DNA of 64,000 bases from positions 1 to 64,000 of the forward strand of contig VAWY01000053.1 of the NCBI GenBank assembly GCA_005888335.1, in the 5' to 3' direction. Position numbers and translations under genes: made by a program. The notes beneath the pieces were generated by a model. The model had not been told where the DNA came from. It worked only from the letters and a program-made list of their open reading frames with translations, and did not search any database. Shown here in pieces: positions 1 to 7,464 of this stretch (its first letter is position 1; each line of letters starts with the position of its first letter). Source of the stretch: Actinomycetota bacterium (GTDB lineage: Bacteria > Actinomycetota > Thermoleophilia > Solirubrobacterales > Solirubrobacteraceae).

Positions 1-245
1 CGCGAACCGCCGGACTGCACGCCGTTCCCGTCGGACCGACCTGGCTCCCCTCGAGGGACCCGCACCGAGACGAACTCGCGCCCGCATGACTCTCGGCGAT
101 CGCAGTGAAGCGTTTTCGTGTCGAGCGCCCTGGGTCTCTGCCGGGTCCCGCCACAGCGTCCGCGAAGTACCATCGCGTCCGCTATGTCCAGCATTCATCG
201 GACTTCCCGGACGCCGGGGACTCTGATGTCGCCCTCGGCCAACGA

Positions 246-286
246 TGGTAAGGAAGGGGTCGCCGGTTCGAATCCGGCAGAGGGCT
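246..286 (+). repeat. tRNA-Thr(GGU) 3'-half remnant, copy 1 (att-like repeat)
   Basis: The segment reads as the 3' half of a tRNA: end of an anticodon loop (TGGTAA), 3' anticodon stem GGAAG, variable loop GGGTC, T-stem GCCGG, T-loop TTCGAAT, CCGGC, then acceptor strand AGAGGGC and a T. The GGT in the loop points to tRNA-Thr(GGU). No D-arm or 5' acceptor strand lies upstream, so it is not a complete gene. Three more copies follow in the same orientation. tRNA 3' halves are classic integrase attachment sites; reading it as an att scar is inference. Confidence 0.8.
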
Positions 287-293
287 TCATCGG

Positions 294-320
294 AACTCCG
301 CGCTATGGCGGGGTTTTTTT
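294..320 (+). terminator. Intrinsic terminator after tRNA remnant copy 1
   Basis: AACTCCGC pairs over 8 bp (one G-T pair) with GCGGGGTT around a 6-nt loop, followed at once by a run of seven T. It lies 8 bp after the tRNA-Thr remnant and is probably the original terminator of that tRNA gene carried along with its 3' end. Confidence 0.8.
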
Positions 321-342
321 GTTTCCCCGGCAGTTCTCGCCA

Positions 343-388
343 CCGCCGCCGCCTCGGCGGTTTGAGGGTTCGAATCCCTCCCCTCCGC
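343..388 (+). pseudogene. tRNA-Ser-like 3' remnant
   Basis: A small hairpin CCGCC-GCCTC-GGCGG (346-360), like the long variable arm of a class II tRNA, is followed by T-stem GAGGG, T-loop TTCGAAT, CCCTC and an acceptor-like CCCTCCG. No D-arm, anticodon arm or 5' acceptor strand is found upstream. The discriminator does not fit serine cleanly, so the copy looks decayed. It could be tRNA-Ser or another class II tRNA. Confidence 0.5.
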
Positions 389-403
389 TGCTGGAGTTCT
401 CCG

Positions 404-1351
404 TCAGCCAGCGACGGTCAGCGGCAGCCGGCTGACGTCAACCGGGTCGCCTCGGGCGCTCAGCGTCGTGAGCACGATCTGGTAGTGCGATGGTGCGAGC
501 GGGCGGCCATGGCGGCGCAGGGCGAGCGCGAGTTGGTTCGCGCCGGCGGTCGCGCTGGCACGCATCTCGAGCTCGCGTCGCCAGCGGACGAAGCGCCCCG
601 CGGGGACGATGCGCTGGACCTCCACGACCGTCGCGGAACCCGGCTCGGCGAGCCGCCATGACACCCTGACCCGGCGGCGACCGCCGGTCAGCCGGGCGGG
701 GGAGACATCCGCCGCCTCGATGCGCGGTGAGGTGTCGCAGCCGCCGATCTCGACGGGCGCGTCCTCGTCGACTGTCTCGCCGCTGTGGCTGACGAAATGC
801 GCGCCGAGGACGTAGCGGCCGCAGCGCCGCGGCGTCAGGAGCACCGAGCGTGCGCCGCTGTCGAAGGCCACGCTCGCGCGCGTCGCCGAGACGTTCGGCA
901 GCCCGTCGAGGACGCTGTCGACGCTGCCGTCGGGTTGCAGCAGCAGGTAGCCGGAGACCCTCTGCTCGACGAGCCCGGCGAAGCCGCGGAGGAAGACGAC
1001 GAAGCGGAAGTCCGTCGTGAGGTTCACCGGGCCGGCGAACCCGCCGAAGATGGTCTCCGCGGTGGCGGTGCCGATCCGGCTGGTCTCGGGGCAGGCAGCC
1101 GCCTGCTCCTGCGCAGGCGTACAGCGCGAGACGCTCAGCTGCGGGTTGAAGCCGAACGCCGGCGGGAACCGGACGCGCTCGGTCTGCGTCGCGCTTTCGC
1201 CAGGCGCCTGCGTCACGGTCGCGGCGAGGGCGGCGGGCGCGCCGGGCGTCGCCGGGTCGACGCGGACCGTGAGGTGCGGGTGGTACGCGGCGTGGGCGGC
1301 CGGGGCGGTCAGGCCCAACGCCACCGCGGCGACGACGAGCGCGCGCCTCAT
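404..1351 (-). CDS. Secreted protein of unknown function, Cys-motif family
   Basis: 315 aa with a clear Sec signal peptide (MRRALVVAAVALGLTAPAAHA). The body is beta-rich with Cys pairs, including C-x8-C-P-x2-S-x-I-G at about residues 71-85. A similar Cys-Cys-Pro-Ser-x-Ile-Gly signature occurs in the secreted protein at 30597-31508, so the two appear to be one family. The start overlaps the upstream gene's stop as ATGA (1348-1351), so the two are translationally coupled. I do not recognise a catalytic motif; a surface or extracellular binding role is a guess. The gene ends just before the tRNA-like remnants. Confidence 0.75.
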   Translation of the reverse strand: MRRALVVAAVALGLTAPAAHAAYHPHLTVRVDPATPGAPAALAATVTQAPGESATQTERVRFPPAFGFNPQLSVSRCTPAQEQAAACPETSRIGTATAETIFGGFAGPVNLTTDFRFVVFLRGFAGLVEQRVSGYLLLQPDGSVDSVLDGLPNVSATRASVAFDSGARSVLLTPRRCGRYVLGAHFVSHSGETVDEDAPVEIGGCDTSPRIEAADVSPARLTGGRRRVRVSWRLAEPGSATVVEVQRIVPAGRFVRWRRELEMRASATAGANQLALALRRHGRPLAPSHYQIVLTTLSARGDPVDVSRLPLTVAG

Positions 1352-2727
1352 CGCGGCAGCACCGTGATCGTGGCCGACATGGTGGCCGCGTGCAGCGAGC
1401 ACGCCAGCCGGTAGACCCCCGGCTTCGTCAGCCGCTGGGCGAAGACGCGGCCGTCGCTGAGGTTGGGCGACGAGAAGCCCGTCGGGCCGCTGGCGAGGGT
1501 GACGTTGTGCAGTGCGCCGTCGAAGAAGCGCCACCGGACCGTCGCTCCGGCGCGGACGGCGAGGTTCGCCGGGGTGAAGGCCAGCGAGGCGACGTCGATC
1601 GTCGTGCCGTGCGGCGCGAGCACCGTCGGCCCCGCCGGCCGGCGGATCGGCCCGACGCGCCCGTGCGGCCCGATGCCGTTGATGGGCACGCGAAACCGCG
1701 GGGGCATCGCCGGGCCCGGCGTGCGCTCGACCTGGATGTCGGTGGGGAGCGGCGCGCAGGCGGGCGCCGCGGGATCCGGCGTGATGTAGAGGCCCATGAT
1801 GCCCATCACGCGGGTTTCCGGCAGCTGGTCGTCGTAGTTGGCGGTGAGCTTGAGCGGCGCGCCGGCCTGGACGGGGAAGCCCTGCTCGGAGGTGAGCGTG
1901 CTCATGCCGACCGGGCTGGGCTCGTGCAGCACCGGACGCACGCGATAGGGCAGCGAGCGAGGCCCGCCCCACGTCGGAGTCGAGCGCAGCACCTCGCGGT
2001 CGCCGCACGCGGGCTCGGTCAGCATGTCGCTCTTGCCGCCGCCATGGAGGTGGCCGAGCGCGCCGACGATGCGTGCGGTGAGCGGCGCGGGAACCGTGGT
2101 CGAGAGCGAGAACGTCGAGCCGCGCCGGCCGCCTCCCGGCACGTCGAAGATCGGGTCGAGGCTGCAGCCGCGGACGTCGAGCCAGACCGGATAGGCCGGC
2201 TTCAGGGACTCGCCGGTGACGACGTCGGCGGTGTACTCGAGGTAGACCGTCTCGGGACGGTCGCGGTGGTTCATGAGCATCCACGTGCCGACCCAGTGAT
2301 CGGTCGCCTTGATCGGATAGCCGTAGCCGGGCGGGAGGTGCTCGTTCACGTGCTCCTCGGCGAAGCCGGCGACGGGCTCGGACAGGCCCGGCACCTGAGC
2401 GAGGGAGTCGAAGAGGGTGACCTTGTCGCACGTCGGGTTGGTCTTGTCGCCGAGTCGCGCGCCGGCGTTGGAGAAGACGACGTGATGGAGCATCACGCGG
2501 GCGAGCGACACGGGGCGCCCCTGCGCATCGACGAGGCGTGCGGTGCCACCCGTGAGATAGCCGTCGACCTGCGGGCTCGGGATGCCGTAGACGTAGTCCC
2601 GTTCGTCGACGCTGTAGGGCGCGATCTGGATCGGGCCGTAGCGGAACGTCTGCGTCGTCTGCGTCGCCGCGGCGGGCGTCGCCGTGCAGACGAGCGCCAC
2701 CAGCGTGGCACCGAGCGCACGTCGCAT
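1348..2727 (-). CDS. Secreted copper protein: PHM-like region plus C-terminal cupredoxin
   Basis: 459 aa from the ATG at 2727, chosen because GGGGGAG lies about 6 nt upstream and a signal peptide (MRRALGATLVALVCTATPAAA) follows at once. An upstream in-frame start at 2757 is less likely. The N-terminal two thirds carries HHVVF (His81-His82), His154 and a His226-Leu-His228 pair, reminiscent of the copper sites of PHM/DBM-type copper monooxygenases. The last ~100 residues are a cupredoxin with the type-1 copper set His407, Cys443, His446 and Met450. Probably an extracellular copper oxidoreductase with a built-in electron carrier. The cupredoxin assignment is firm; the monooxygenase assignment is inference. 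It is co-transcribed with the next secreted protein. Confidence 0.75.
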   Translation of the reverse strand: MRRALGATLVALVCTATPAAATQTTQTFRYGPIQIAPYSVDERDYVYGIPSPQVDGYLTGGTARLVDAQGRPVSLARVMLHHVVFSNAGARLGDKTNPTCDKVTLFDSLAQVPGLSEPVAGFAEEHVNEHLPPGYGYPIKATDHWVGTWMLMNHRDRPETVYLEYTADVVTGESLKPAYPVWLDVRGCSLDPIFDVPGGGRRGSTFSLSTTVPAPLTARIVGALGHLHGGGKSDMLTEPACGDREVLRSTPTWGGPRSLPYRVRPVLHEPSPVGMSTLTSEQGFPVQAGAPLKLTANYDDQLPETRVMGIMGLYITPDPAAPACAPLPTDIQVERTPGPAMPPRFRVPINGIGPHGRVGPIRRPAGPTVLAPHGTTIDVASLAFTPANLAVRAGATVRWRFFDGALHNVTLASGPTGFSSPNLSDGRVFAQRLTKPGVYRLACSLHAATMSATITVLPR

Positions 2728-2996
2728 CGATCTCCCCCGCGCGTCCAACCGCCGCATCGCTCACCGGTCGTTCCGGCTGCCCCGGACCCGCGCAGCGACA
2801 CGACCACGCGCCGCGTCTACATCCACTCTCCCGAAACGCCACGCTTCGACGAGCTCGACCCGTTGTGACGCGCCGGAGTCGCGCTTGTCGCGCGTTGCGA
2901 CAGTGCCGTCGAGGCGCGACCGACGCCGCGAGACGGCATTGTCGAGCGATGAGTCGCGCGTCGTGCGATGAGCGGACCTGGTTCGCTGATGGCGAC

Positions 2997-3260
2997 CTAC
3001 TCCTCCCACGTGCCGCGCATCAGGTCGTCGGCCAGCTCCTCGCCGACGTCGCGACGTCCCCGACGTCGGCGATAGGCGCCGATCGCGTCGAGCATGTCAT
3101 CGGTGTCGTGCGTCTCCATCTCGGCCTCGGCTTCCAGCTGCGCGCAAACCAGCTCGTTGTCGCGGCCCCGACGTGGCCGCCAGGAGGTCTGCTCGCGCCG
3201 GCGGCGCAGAACCACGAATGCCAGCAATGCGCTGGCGGGCAGCGCGAGCACGAGATCCAT
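2997..3260 (-). CDS. Small single-span membrane protein, unknown
   Basis: 87 aa from the internal ATG at 3260. The N-terminus is a hydrophobic helix (about residues 1-20, MDLVLALPASALLAFVVL) followed by a basic stretch (RRRREQ) and a charged acidic/basic cytoplasmic tail ending LADDLMRGTWEE. A longer frame to 3326 adds an unlikely basic leader before the helix. No enzyme motif is seen. It stands alone between the cupredoxin operon and the helicase. Confidence 0.55.
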   Translation of the reverse strand: MDLVLALPASALLAFVVLRRRREQTSWRPRRGRDNELVCAQLEAEAEMETHDTDDMLDAIGAYRRRRGRRDVGEELADDLMRGTWEE

Positions 3261-3503
3261 CGTCGCGGTACACGGTACGCCCTCCGGCGACCCCGCTTCT
3301 CGTTTTCGGCGCAGAGGCGGCGCCACCTGATCGTCTTCAGCTTGAGCCGTCGATACGTCCGTTGCCGTGGGCCGTCAGGGCTGCATGCGAGGGAGGAATC
3401 GGACGCCGCCCGCCCGCTCGGATCGTCCGCACTTGATTGGGGGCACCACCGGTCGATCTCGCGCCCGCCACCTTCGACGGCAGGCGAGCACACCGGCTGG
3501 GGA

Positions 3504-5129
3504 TTACGCCGCGATCGTGTAGGACATGGCGCGATAGGACTTGGCGCGCTTGGCGAACATGCGCCGCAGCACGGGGACCTCCGCGTCGACGTAGTCGTAG
3601 ATCCGGGCCTCGCGCTTGCCGGGATGCGGACGGTGCAGCCGTCCGGCGTACTGGACCACGGTTCCGTTCCACGCGATCGGCATCGTCAGCAGCAGCGTGT
3701 CGAGCCGTGGATCGTCGAAGCCCTCACCGATGAACCGCCCAGTGGCGAGCAGGACGCGCGGTTCCTCGGGCGGCAGTTCGGTCAGCCGCGCGAGCGCGTC
3801 GCGTCGTCTGCGCGGTGTGACGTCGCCGTGCAGCGTGACGAGCGTCGGCACGTGAGGCCGCAGCCGCTCCGCGAGGCGATCGAGGTGCTCGCGGCGCTCC
3901 GTGAGAACGAGCGGGACGCGGCCCTCCTCGAGCAACTCGCGCACGTCGCGCACGATCAGCTCCGTCCGGTCGGCATCGGTGGCGAGGGCCGCGTAGATCT
4001 CCTGGATCGCGGCGTCAGAGGGCAACACGCCGGGATCGAATGCCGTGTCGCGGCGGATGACGCGTAGCGCGAGCGCTGCATCTGTTGACGCGTCGATTGC
4101 GTGGCGGACGGGACCGCACTGCATCGCGATGATGGGCTGATGGCCGTCACGGCGGTACGGGGTGGCGGTGAGCCCGGTGACGAAGCGCGCCGGGCAACTG
4201 GACAGCACGCGCTCGATCGATACCGCGGGCACGTGGTGGCACTCATCGACGACGATGTGACCGTACGCGCCGAGCAGCGTCGGGTCCGTCTCCGATCGTG
4301 TGAGGCTCTGGACGGTTGCGACGTCAACCCCGCCGGTCGGCTGTCGGCGTCCTCCGCCGAGGACGCCCACCGCTTCGTCTGAGAGATCGAGGAACTCGCG
4401 CAGGCGTGCGACCCATTGCTCGACCAGCGGTTTGCGGTGCACGAGCACGAGCGTCGATCGCCCACGATCGGCGATCAAGTGCGCGCCCATGACAGTCTTA
4501 CCGGCGCCCGCGGGCGCGCAGAGCACGCCGATCTCATGGGCGAGCAGCTCGCCGACGGCGCGCGTTTGCTCGACGCGAAGCGTGCCGTGGAACTTCGCCT
4601 CGAGCGGAGAGCCGAGAGAGCGCTCATCGGTGACCTCGAGCGCGACGCCAACGTCGTCGAGCAGCGAGTGAAGGGAGTCGGCGCAGCCGCGCGGAAGCGC
4701 GACGTGGTGCGGGAGATCCTCGAAGCACGTGATCAGGCGCGGCGTCAGAGCGGTCGACAGGCGCATCGCCTGGCGCTCGCCGAACTCGGGATTGGCGAAC
4801 GCTGCGAGGCGACGCACCGCGTCCAGGAGCGCGGGCGGCAGCGCGTCGCGCTCGACGTACAGGCGGTCAGCGAGCGCTGCCCGCACTCGGCGCGGCAGAT
4901 CCACCCCGGCGAGTCGGTCGCGCAGCGGCCGCGCGGCGCGCCACGGCCTCCCCTCGTCACGCGCCGGGTCGGCGACTCCGAGCACGTCAGTGTCACGCTC
5001 GCCGGCTAGCAGCTCTCGCAGTCGCTTGGCGCTGATCGTCGGCACCGTCGCAGCCTGAGCGTGAGCCCTTGGGATGTGAGAACGACCGTCGTGCCTCCGT
5101 CTTCTCGATCGGTCCGGTGAGCGAGCCAT
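3504..5129 (-). CDS. SF2 helicase half of a TOTE-type primase-helicase
   Basis: 541 aa. Superfamily 2 core: Walker A APAGAGKT (~205-212), DECH box (~295-298), TGLTATP (~318-324) and the C-terminal GEGFDDPRLD and QYAGRLHRPHPGK motifs. The stretch FANPEFGERQAMRLS...ALPRGC (~111-149) before the helicase, and the tail YRAMSYTI, match what I know of the helicase half of TOTE-conflict-system primase-helicases. Those proteins carry an archaeo-eukaryotic primase domain in front; here it is absent, leaving only ~100 residues of linker. A GTG at 5045 (before PTISAKRL) may be the true start, because the ATG at 5129 is only 11 bp from a divergent gene. Its role is likely nucleic-acid unwinding in conflict or repair. 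Confidence 0.85.
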   Translation of the reverse strand: MARSPDRSRRRRHDGRSHIPRAHAQAATVPTISAKRLRELLAGERDTDVLGVADPARDEGRPWRAARPLRDRLAGVDLPRRVRAALADRLYVERDALPPALLDAVRRLAAFANPEFGERQAMRLSTALTPRLITCFEDLPHHVALPRGCADSLHSLLDDVGVALEVTDERSLGSPLEAKFHGTLRVEQTRAVGELLAHEIGVLCAPAGAGKTVMGAHLIADRGRSTLVLVHRKPLVEQWVARLREFLDLSDEAVGVLGGGRRQPTGGVDVATVQSLTRSETDPTLLGAYGHIVVDECHHVPAVSIERVLSSCPARFVTGLTATPYRRDGHQPIIAMQCGPVRHAIDASTDAALALRVIRRDTAFDPGVLPSDAAIQEIYAALATDADRTELIVRDVRELLEEGRVPLVLTERREHLDRLAERLRPHVPTLVTLHGDVTPRRRRDALARLTELPPEEPRVLLATGRFIGEGFDDPRLDTLLLTMPIAWNGTVVQYAGRLHRPHPGKREARIYDYVDAEVPVLRRMFAKRAKSYRAMSYTIAA

Positions 5130-5140
5130 CCTCTCCGGTC

Positions 5141-5509
5141 ATGGGCAAGCGCACGCGGCGGCATCTGTCGAACGAGACCTTCGCCCGCGAACGGTCGCTG
5201 CTCGACGCGATCGCTGACGGCGAGCTCGACGATCACCTAGCCGCGCTCGCCGACGCCGTCGACGCGCGTCGACGATTGCTGCACGCGGTTCGTTCCGCCA
5301 CCGCCCTGGCGACATTGTGCGTGGGCGACCGTGTTCGCATCAACCATGCCGTCAGCCCGCGGTATCTCGTCGGCCTCCAGGGCACCGTCGTCGAGGTCGA
5401 CGAGCGAGCGGCCACCATCCGGCTGCCGCGCCCAGTCGGGCGTTTCTCGAGTGGGCAGGTCCGCTGCCCGCCGCTCGCGCTTGACAGGCTCGCCACGGCA
5501 CCTTCGTGA
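5141..5509 (+). CDS. Small KOW/SH3-like barrel protein divergent from the helicase
   Basis: 122 aa from ATG 5141 (MGKRTRRHLS), 11 bp from the helicase start on the other strand. The N-terminal ~60 residues are helical and charged. The C-terminal half (VGDRVRINHAV...GLQGTVVEVDE...VRCPPLAL) has the alternating Gly/Val pattern of a KOW- or SH3-like small barrel, a fold that often binds nucleic acid. An upstream in-frame start at 5069 would overlap the helicase gene. Sharing a promoter region suggests a partnership, but this is inference. Confidence 0.6.
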   Translation: MGKRTRRHLSNETFARERSLLDAIADGELDDHLAALADAVDARRRLLHAVRSATALATLCVGDRVRINHAVSPRYLVGLQGTVVEVDERAATIRLPRPVGRFSSGQVRCPPLALDRLATAPS

Positions 5510-5616
5510 TAGCGCCACTTTGACAGCGTTCGATTGCGATGAGGTCGGAGCGCTGGCGCGACGCCGCGCGAGGTAGGCGTCAGCGTCGGATCACCGCGGG
5601 GGCCGAGCTTGAGCGC

Positions 5617-5657
5617 TGGTAAGGAAGGGGTCGCCGGTTCGAGTCCGGCAGAGGGCT
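5617..5657 (+). repeat. tRNA-Thr(GGU) 3'-half remnant, copy 2
   Basis: The same TGGTAAGGAAGGGGTC / GCCGG-TTCGAGT-CCGGC / AGAGGGCT string as copy 1, with one change in the T-loop (A to G). No 5' tRNA half is present upstream. Downstream sequence keeps only a trace of the copy-1 context (TCGGA) and no terminator. Confidence 0.8.
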
Positions 5658-5735
5658 TGTCGGAAAGATCCTGCTCCTAGCGGGTCTCGCCGCTGAGGGA
5701 CGCCGGGTCCTGCCGTACGTGCGACCGCGCGAGCA

Positions 5736-5918
5736 CTCGAGGACCTGCTCGAGAAGGACATTCTCGAGGGCCTCGCCGACGGGCTCACCGTCGTCGCGAT
5801 CGCCGTCCGCCTCGACCTCAGCGCGACGACCGTCGGCGACTAGATCGCCGCGCTGTACCGCAAGCTCGGCGCGACGACCCGCCGCGACGTCGTCGCCCGG
5901 GCCCGTCGGGAACGGTGA
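5736..5918 (+). pseudogene. LuxR-type HTH remnant with in-frame TAG
   Basis: Read in one frame, this gives LEDLLEKDILEGLADGLT...LDLSATTVGD, a TAG stop at 5841-5843, then IAALYRKLGATTRRDVVARA and a TGA at 5916. This is the C-terminal LuxR/NarL helix-turn-helix (compare the usual E-R-E-V-L and KLG...R elements). No sensor or ATPase domain precedes it. It lies 79 bp after tRNA remnant 2 and looks like debris from an earlier insertion. Confidence 0.7.
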
Positions 5919-6263
5919 TCCCTGGCAGCCGTCGGGATCCGGACGTGGTGTGCCATCGACTTCGAGTCGAAGCCGGACGCAGTGTCGCGTTCGAATTGCC
6001 TCCTCGGCCTCAGAGTTCCGGTGCCATGGAAAGTGGCCAGCGGCGCCGTTTCGCGGTGCCGGCGGATGATCGCTGCGCGGCTCCGTGGGCGGCATCGAAG
6101 TGCGGCTTGCATCTCTGTGGCGCATCGGCGTAGGCTCGGTCGCGGAGCGCCTTCGCTCGCCGCCCCGGCTCGTGACCGCAGTAGTGCTGCGGGTCGCTGC
6201 CTCGTTCGACCGCGTCACCCGCCGACGAGATGAGCATGCGCCCTGCGCGGCAACCCTTCACCC
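5919..6263 (+). other. 345-bp non-coding stretch
   Basis: I see no convincing gene here; open frames on either strand lack family features or start signals. It precedes the STAS gene and could hold that operon's promoter, but no clear -35/-10 pair stands out. Confidence 0.4.
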
Positions 6264-6575
6264 CTGAACATCGTTGAATCCCGCGAACGCACACGCACGC
6301 GGGTCCAGCTTCAAGGAGAGCTCGACATCGCCACGGTGCCGGCGGTCGCCGAGCGCCTTCATCGGCTCCGCGATCGCCACGAGAACGTCGTGCTCGACCT
6401 CGACGAGCTCGACTTCATCGACGTCAGAGGCATGCGCCTGGTGCTGGCAGCCGCCGACGACGCCCGACGCGACGGTTGGTCGTTGGCCGTGACGCGCGGC
6501 TCGCGCGCCGTCCGCCTCCTCCTCGAGATCCTCGGAATCGACGACCACCTGCCGCACGACGGGAGGATCCCGTGA
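6264..6575 (+). CDS. STAS-domain anti-sigma factor antagonist
   Basis: About 103 aa. The sequence VQLQGELDIATVPAV...VVLDLDELDFIDVRGMRLVLAAADDARRDGW is a STAS fold of the SpoIIAA/RsbV type, whose conserved helix start (here D-V-R-G) normally holds the phosphorylatable Ser; Arg occupies that region, so phosphorylation may be lost or altered. No ATG, GTG or TTG exists in frame upstream before a stop; a CTG at 6264 is the best candidate. It overlaps the following HATPase gene by 4 bp (GTGA), so the two form a partner-switching pair. Confidence 0.7.
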   Translation: MNIVESRERTRTRVQLQGELDIATVPAVAERLHRLRDRHENVVLDLDELDFIDVRGMRLVLAAADDARRDGWSLAVTRGSRAVRLLLEILGIDDHLPHDGRIP

Positions 6576-6976
6576 CCGAATTCACTACGACGCTGCCTCG
6601 CGCGCTCGAGTCGGTCCGCGCGGCGCGACAGCTCGTCGCTGAACACGCGACGGGGCTCACCGCCCAACGGCGCCACGACGCAACGGTGCTGGTCTCCGAG
6701 CTCGTGACCAACGCGCTGTGCCACGGCCGCGGGGTGATCAGCCTGCGTATCGTTCACGAACCGACCGCGCTGCTGATCGAGGTCGCCGACGAGGGCCACG
6801 GCAAGGCCGAAATGAGCCCGACGCCGGGCTTGTTGGGTGGTTGGGGCCTGCGGGTCATCGACGAGCTCGCCACTACGTGGGGGTGCCAGGCGGGAAGCAC
6901 GCGCGTCTGGGTCAGGCTCCACCTGGACGAGCCGCCCACAGGGCAGCGGTCGCCGGCCGAGGGTGATTGTGCGTGA
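6572..6976 (+). CDS. HATPase anti-sigma regulatory factor (RsbW-like)
   Basis: 134 aa from GTG 6572, which overlaps the STAS stop. GHKL-type ATPase motifs are visible: N-box ELVTNALCHG (~47-56), G1 IEVADEGHG (~70-78) and G2 GWGLRVIDELA (~90-100). Short proteins of this kind bind sigma factors or phosphorylate STAS antagonists. Coupling to the STAS gene supports that role. No sigma-factor gene is next to it, so the target is unknown. Confidence 0.8.
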   Translation: MTEFTTTLPRALESVRAARQLVAEHATGLTAQRRHDATVLVSELVTNALCHGRGVISLRIVHEPTALLIEVADEGHGKAEMSPTPGLLGGWGLRVIDELATTWGCQAGSTRVWVRLHLDEPPTGQRSPAEGDCA

Positions 6977-7000
6977 GCGACGCCAGCGACCTGCGCGAGC

Positions 7001-7198
7001 GTGAGGGTCGCAGCCATGACCGTGCCGAGCAGACGCACCTGCGAGCGAGTCGCGGCGGTTCACGAGCAGGCGGCCGAGTTCTATCGCCAGCTGCATCAGC
7101 CGGAGCGCGCGGGCCACGAGGCGCGGCTCGCAGACATCCAGCGCGACCGCGCGGCCGTTGAGCGTGGGCGCCCGCGCCGCGCCGCCACTGGTCGATAA
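7001..7198 (+). CDS. Small charged helical protein, unknown
   Basis: 65 aa from GTG 7001, or 60 aa from ATG 7016. Mostly helical and rich in His, Glu and Arg (RVAAVHEQAAEFYRQLHQ...). It follows the HATPase gene by 24 bp and might be its third gene. I recognise no domain, and it ends 150 bp before tRNA remnant 3. Confidence 0.4.
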   Translation: MRVAAMTVPSRRTCERVAAVHEQAAEFYRQLHQPERAGHEARLADIQRDRAAVERGRPRRAATGR

Positions 7199-7352
7199 GG
7201 CGACGTTCGAGCGCGGCGCGACGGATCTGCCATCTGCACCACCGCCTCGCGGGGACCTTTTGGGGACCTCCCACTAGTCCCTCGGAGGGCGAAGCCGTCC
7301 ATCGGGGTTCGCTGACGCTCGGCCTTTCTTCCCTCCGGAGGACTGCTTTGAT

Positions 7353-7388
7353 GGAAGGGGTCGCCGGTTCGAGTCCGGCAGAGGGCTT
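7353..7388 (+). repeat. tRNA-Thr 3' remnant, copy 3
   Basis: GGAAGGGGTC, then T-arm GCCGG-TTCGAGT-CCGGC and AGAGGGCTT, identical to copy 2 over this stretch but lacking the TGGTAA loop. It forms the left-hand direct repeat of the 18.8-kb catabolic segment whose right-hand repeat is copy 4. Confidence 0.75.
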
Positions 7389-7464
7389 GAAGAATGCCTG
7401 CAAATCGGCACTTTTCGGCGCATGCTTGCCGCGGCAGGCCACGGCGAATTTGGTCGCTGACCCG

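Noticed and set aside
246..286. A complete tRNA-Thr gene
   Set aside because: No D-arm, 5' anticodon stem or 5' acceptor strand occurs upstream in any of the four copies.
404..2842. An 812-codon minus-strand frame covering both secreted proteins
   Set aside because: The first ~500 codons are an Arg-rich shadow of the cupredoxin gene; signal peptide and ATGA overlap place the true start at 1351.
5591..7442. Minus-strand peptides with LPDSNRRPL or AGLEPATPS at the tRNA remnants
   Set aside because: These are antisense translations of tRNA 3' ends, a well-known annotation artefact.
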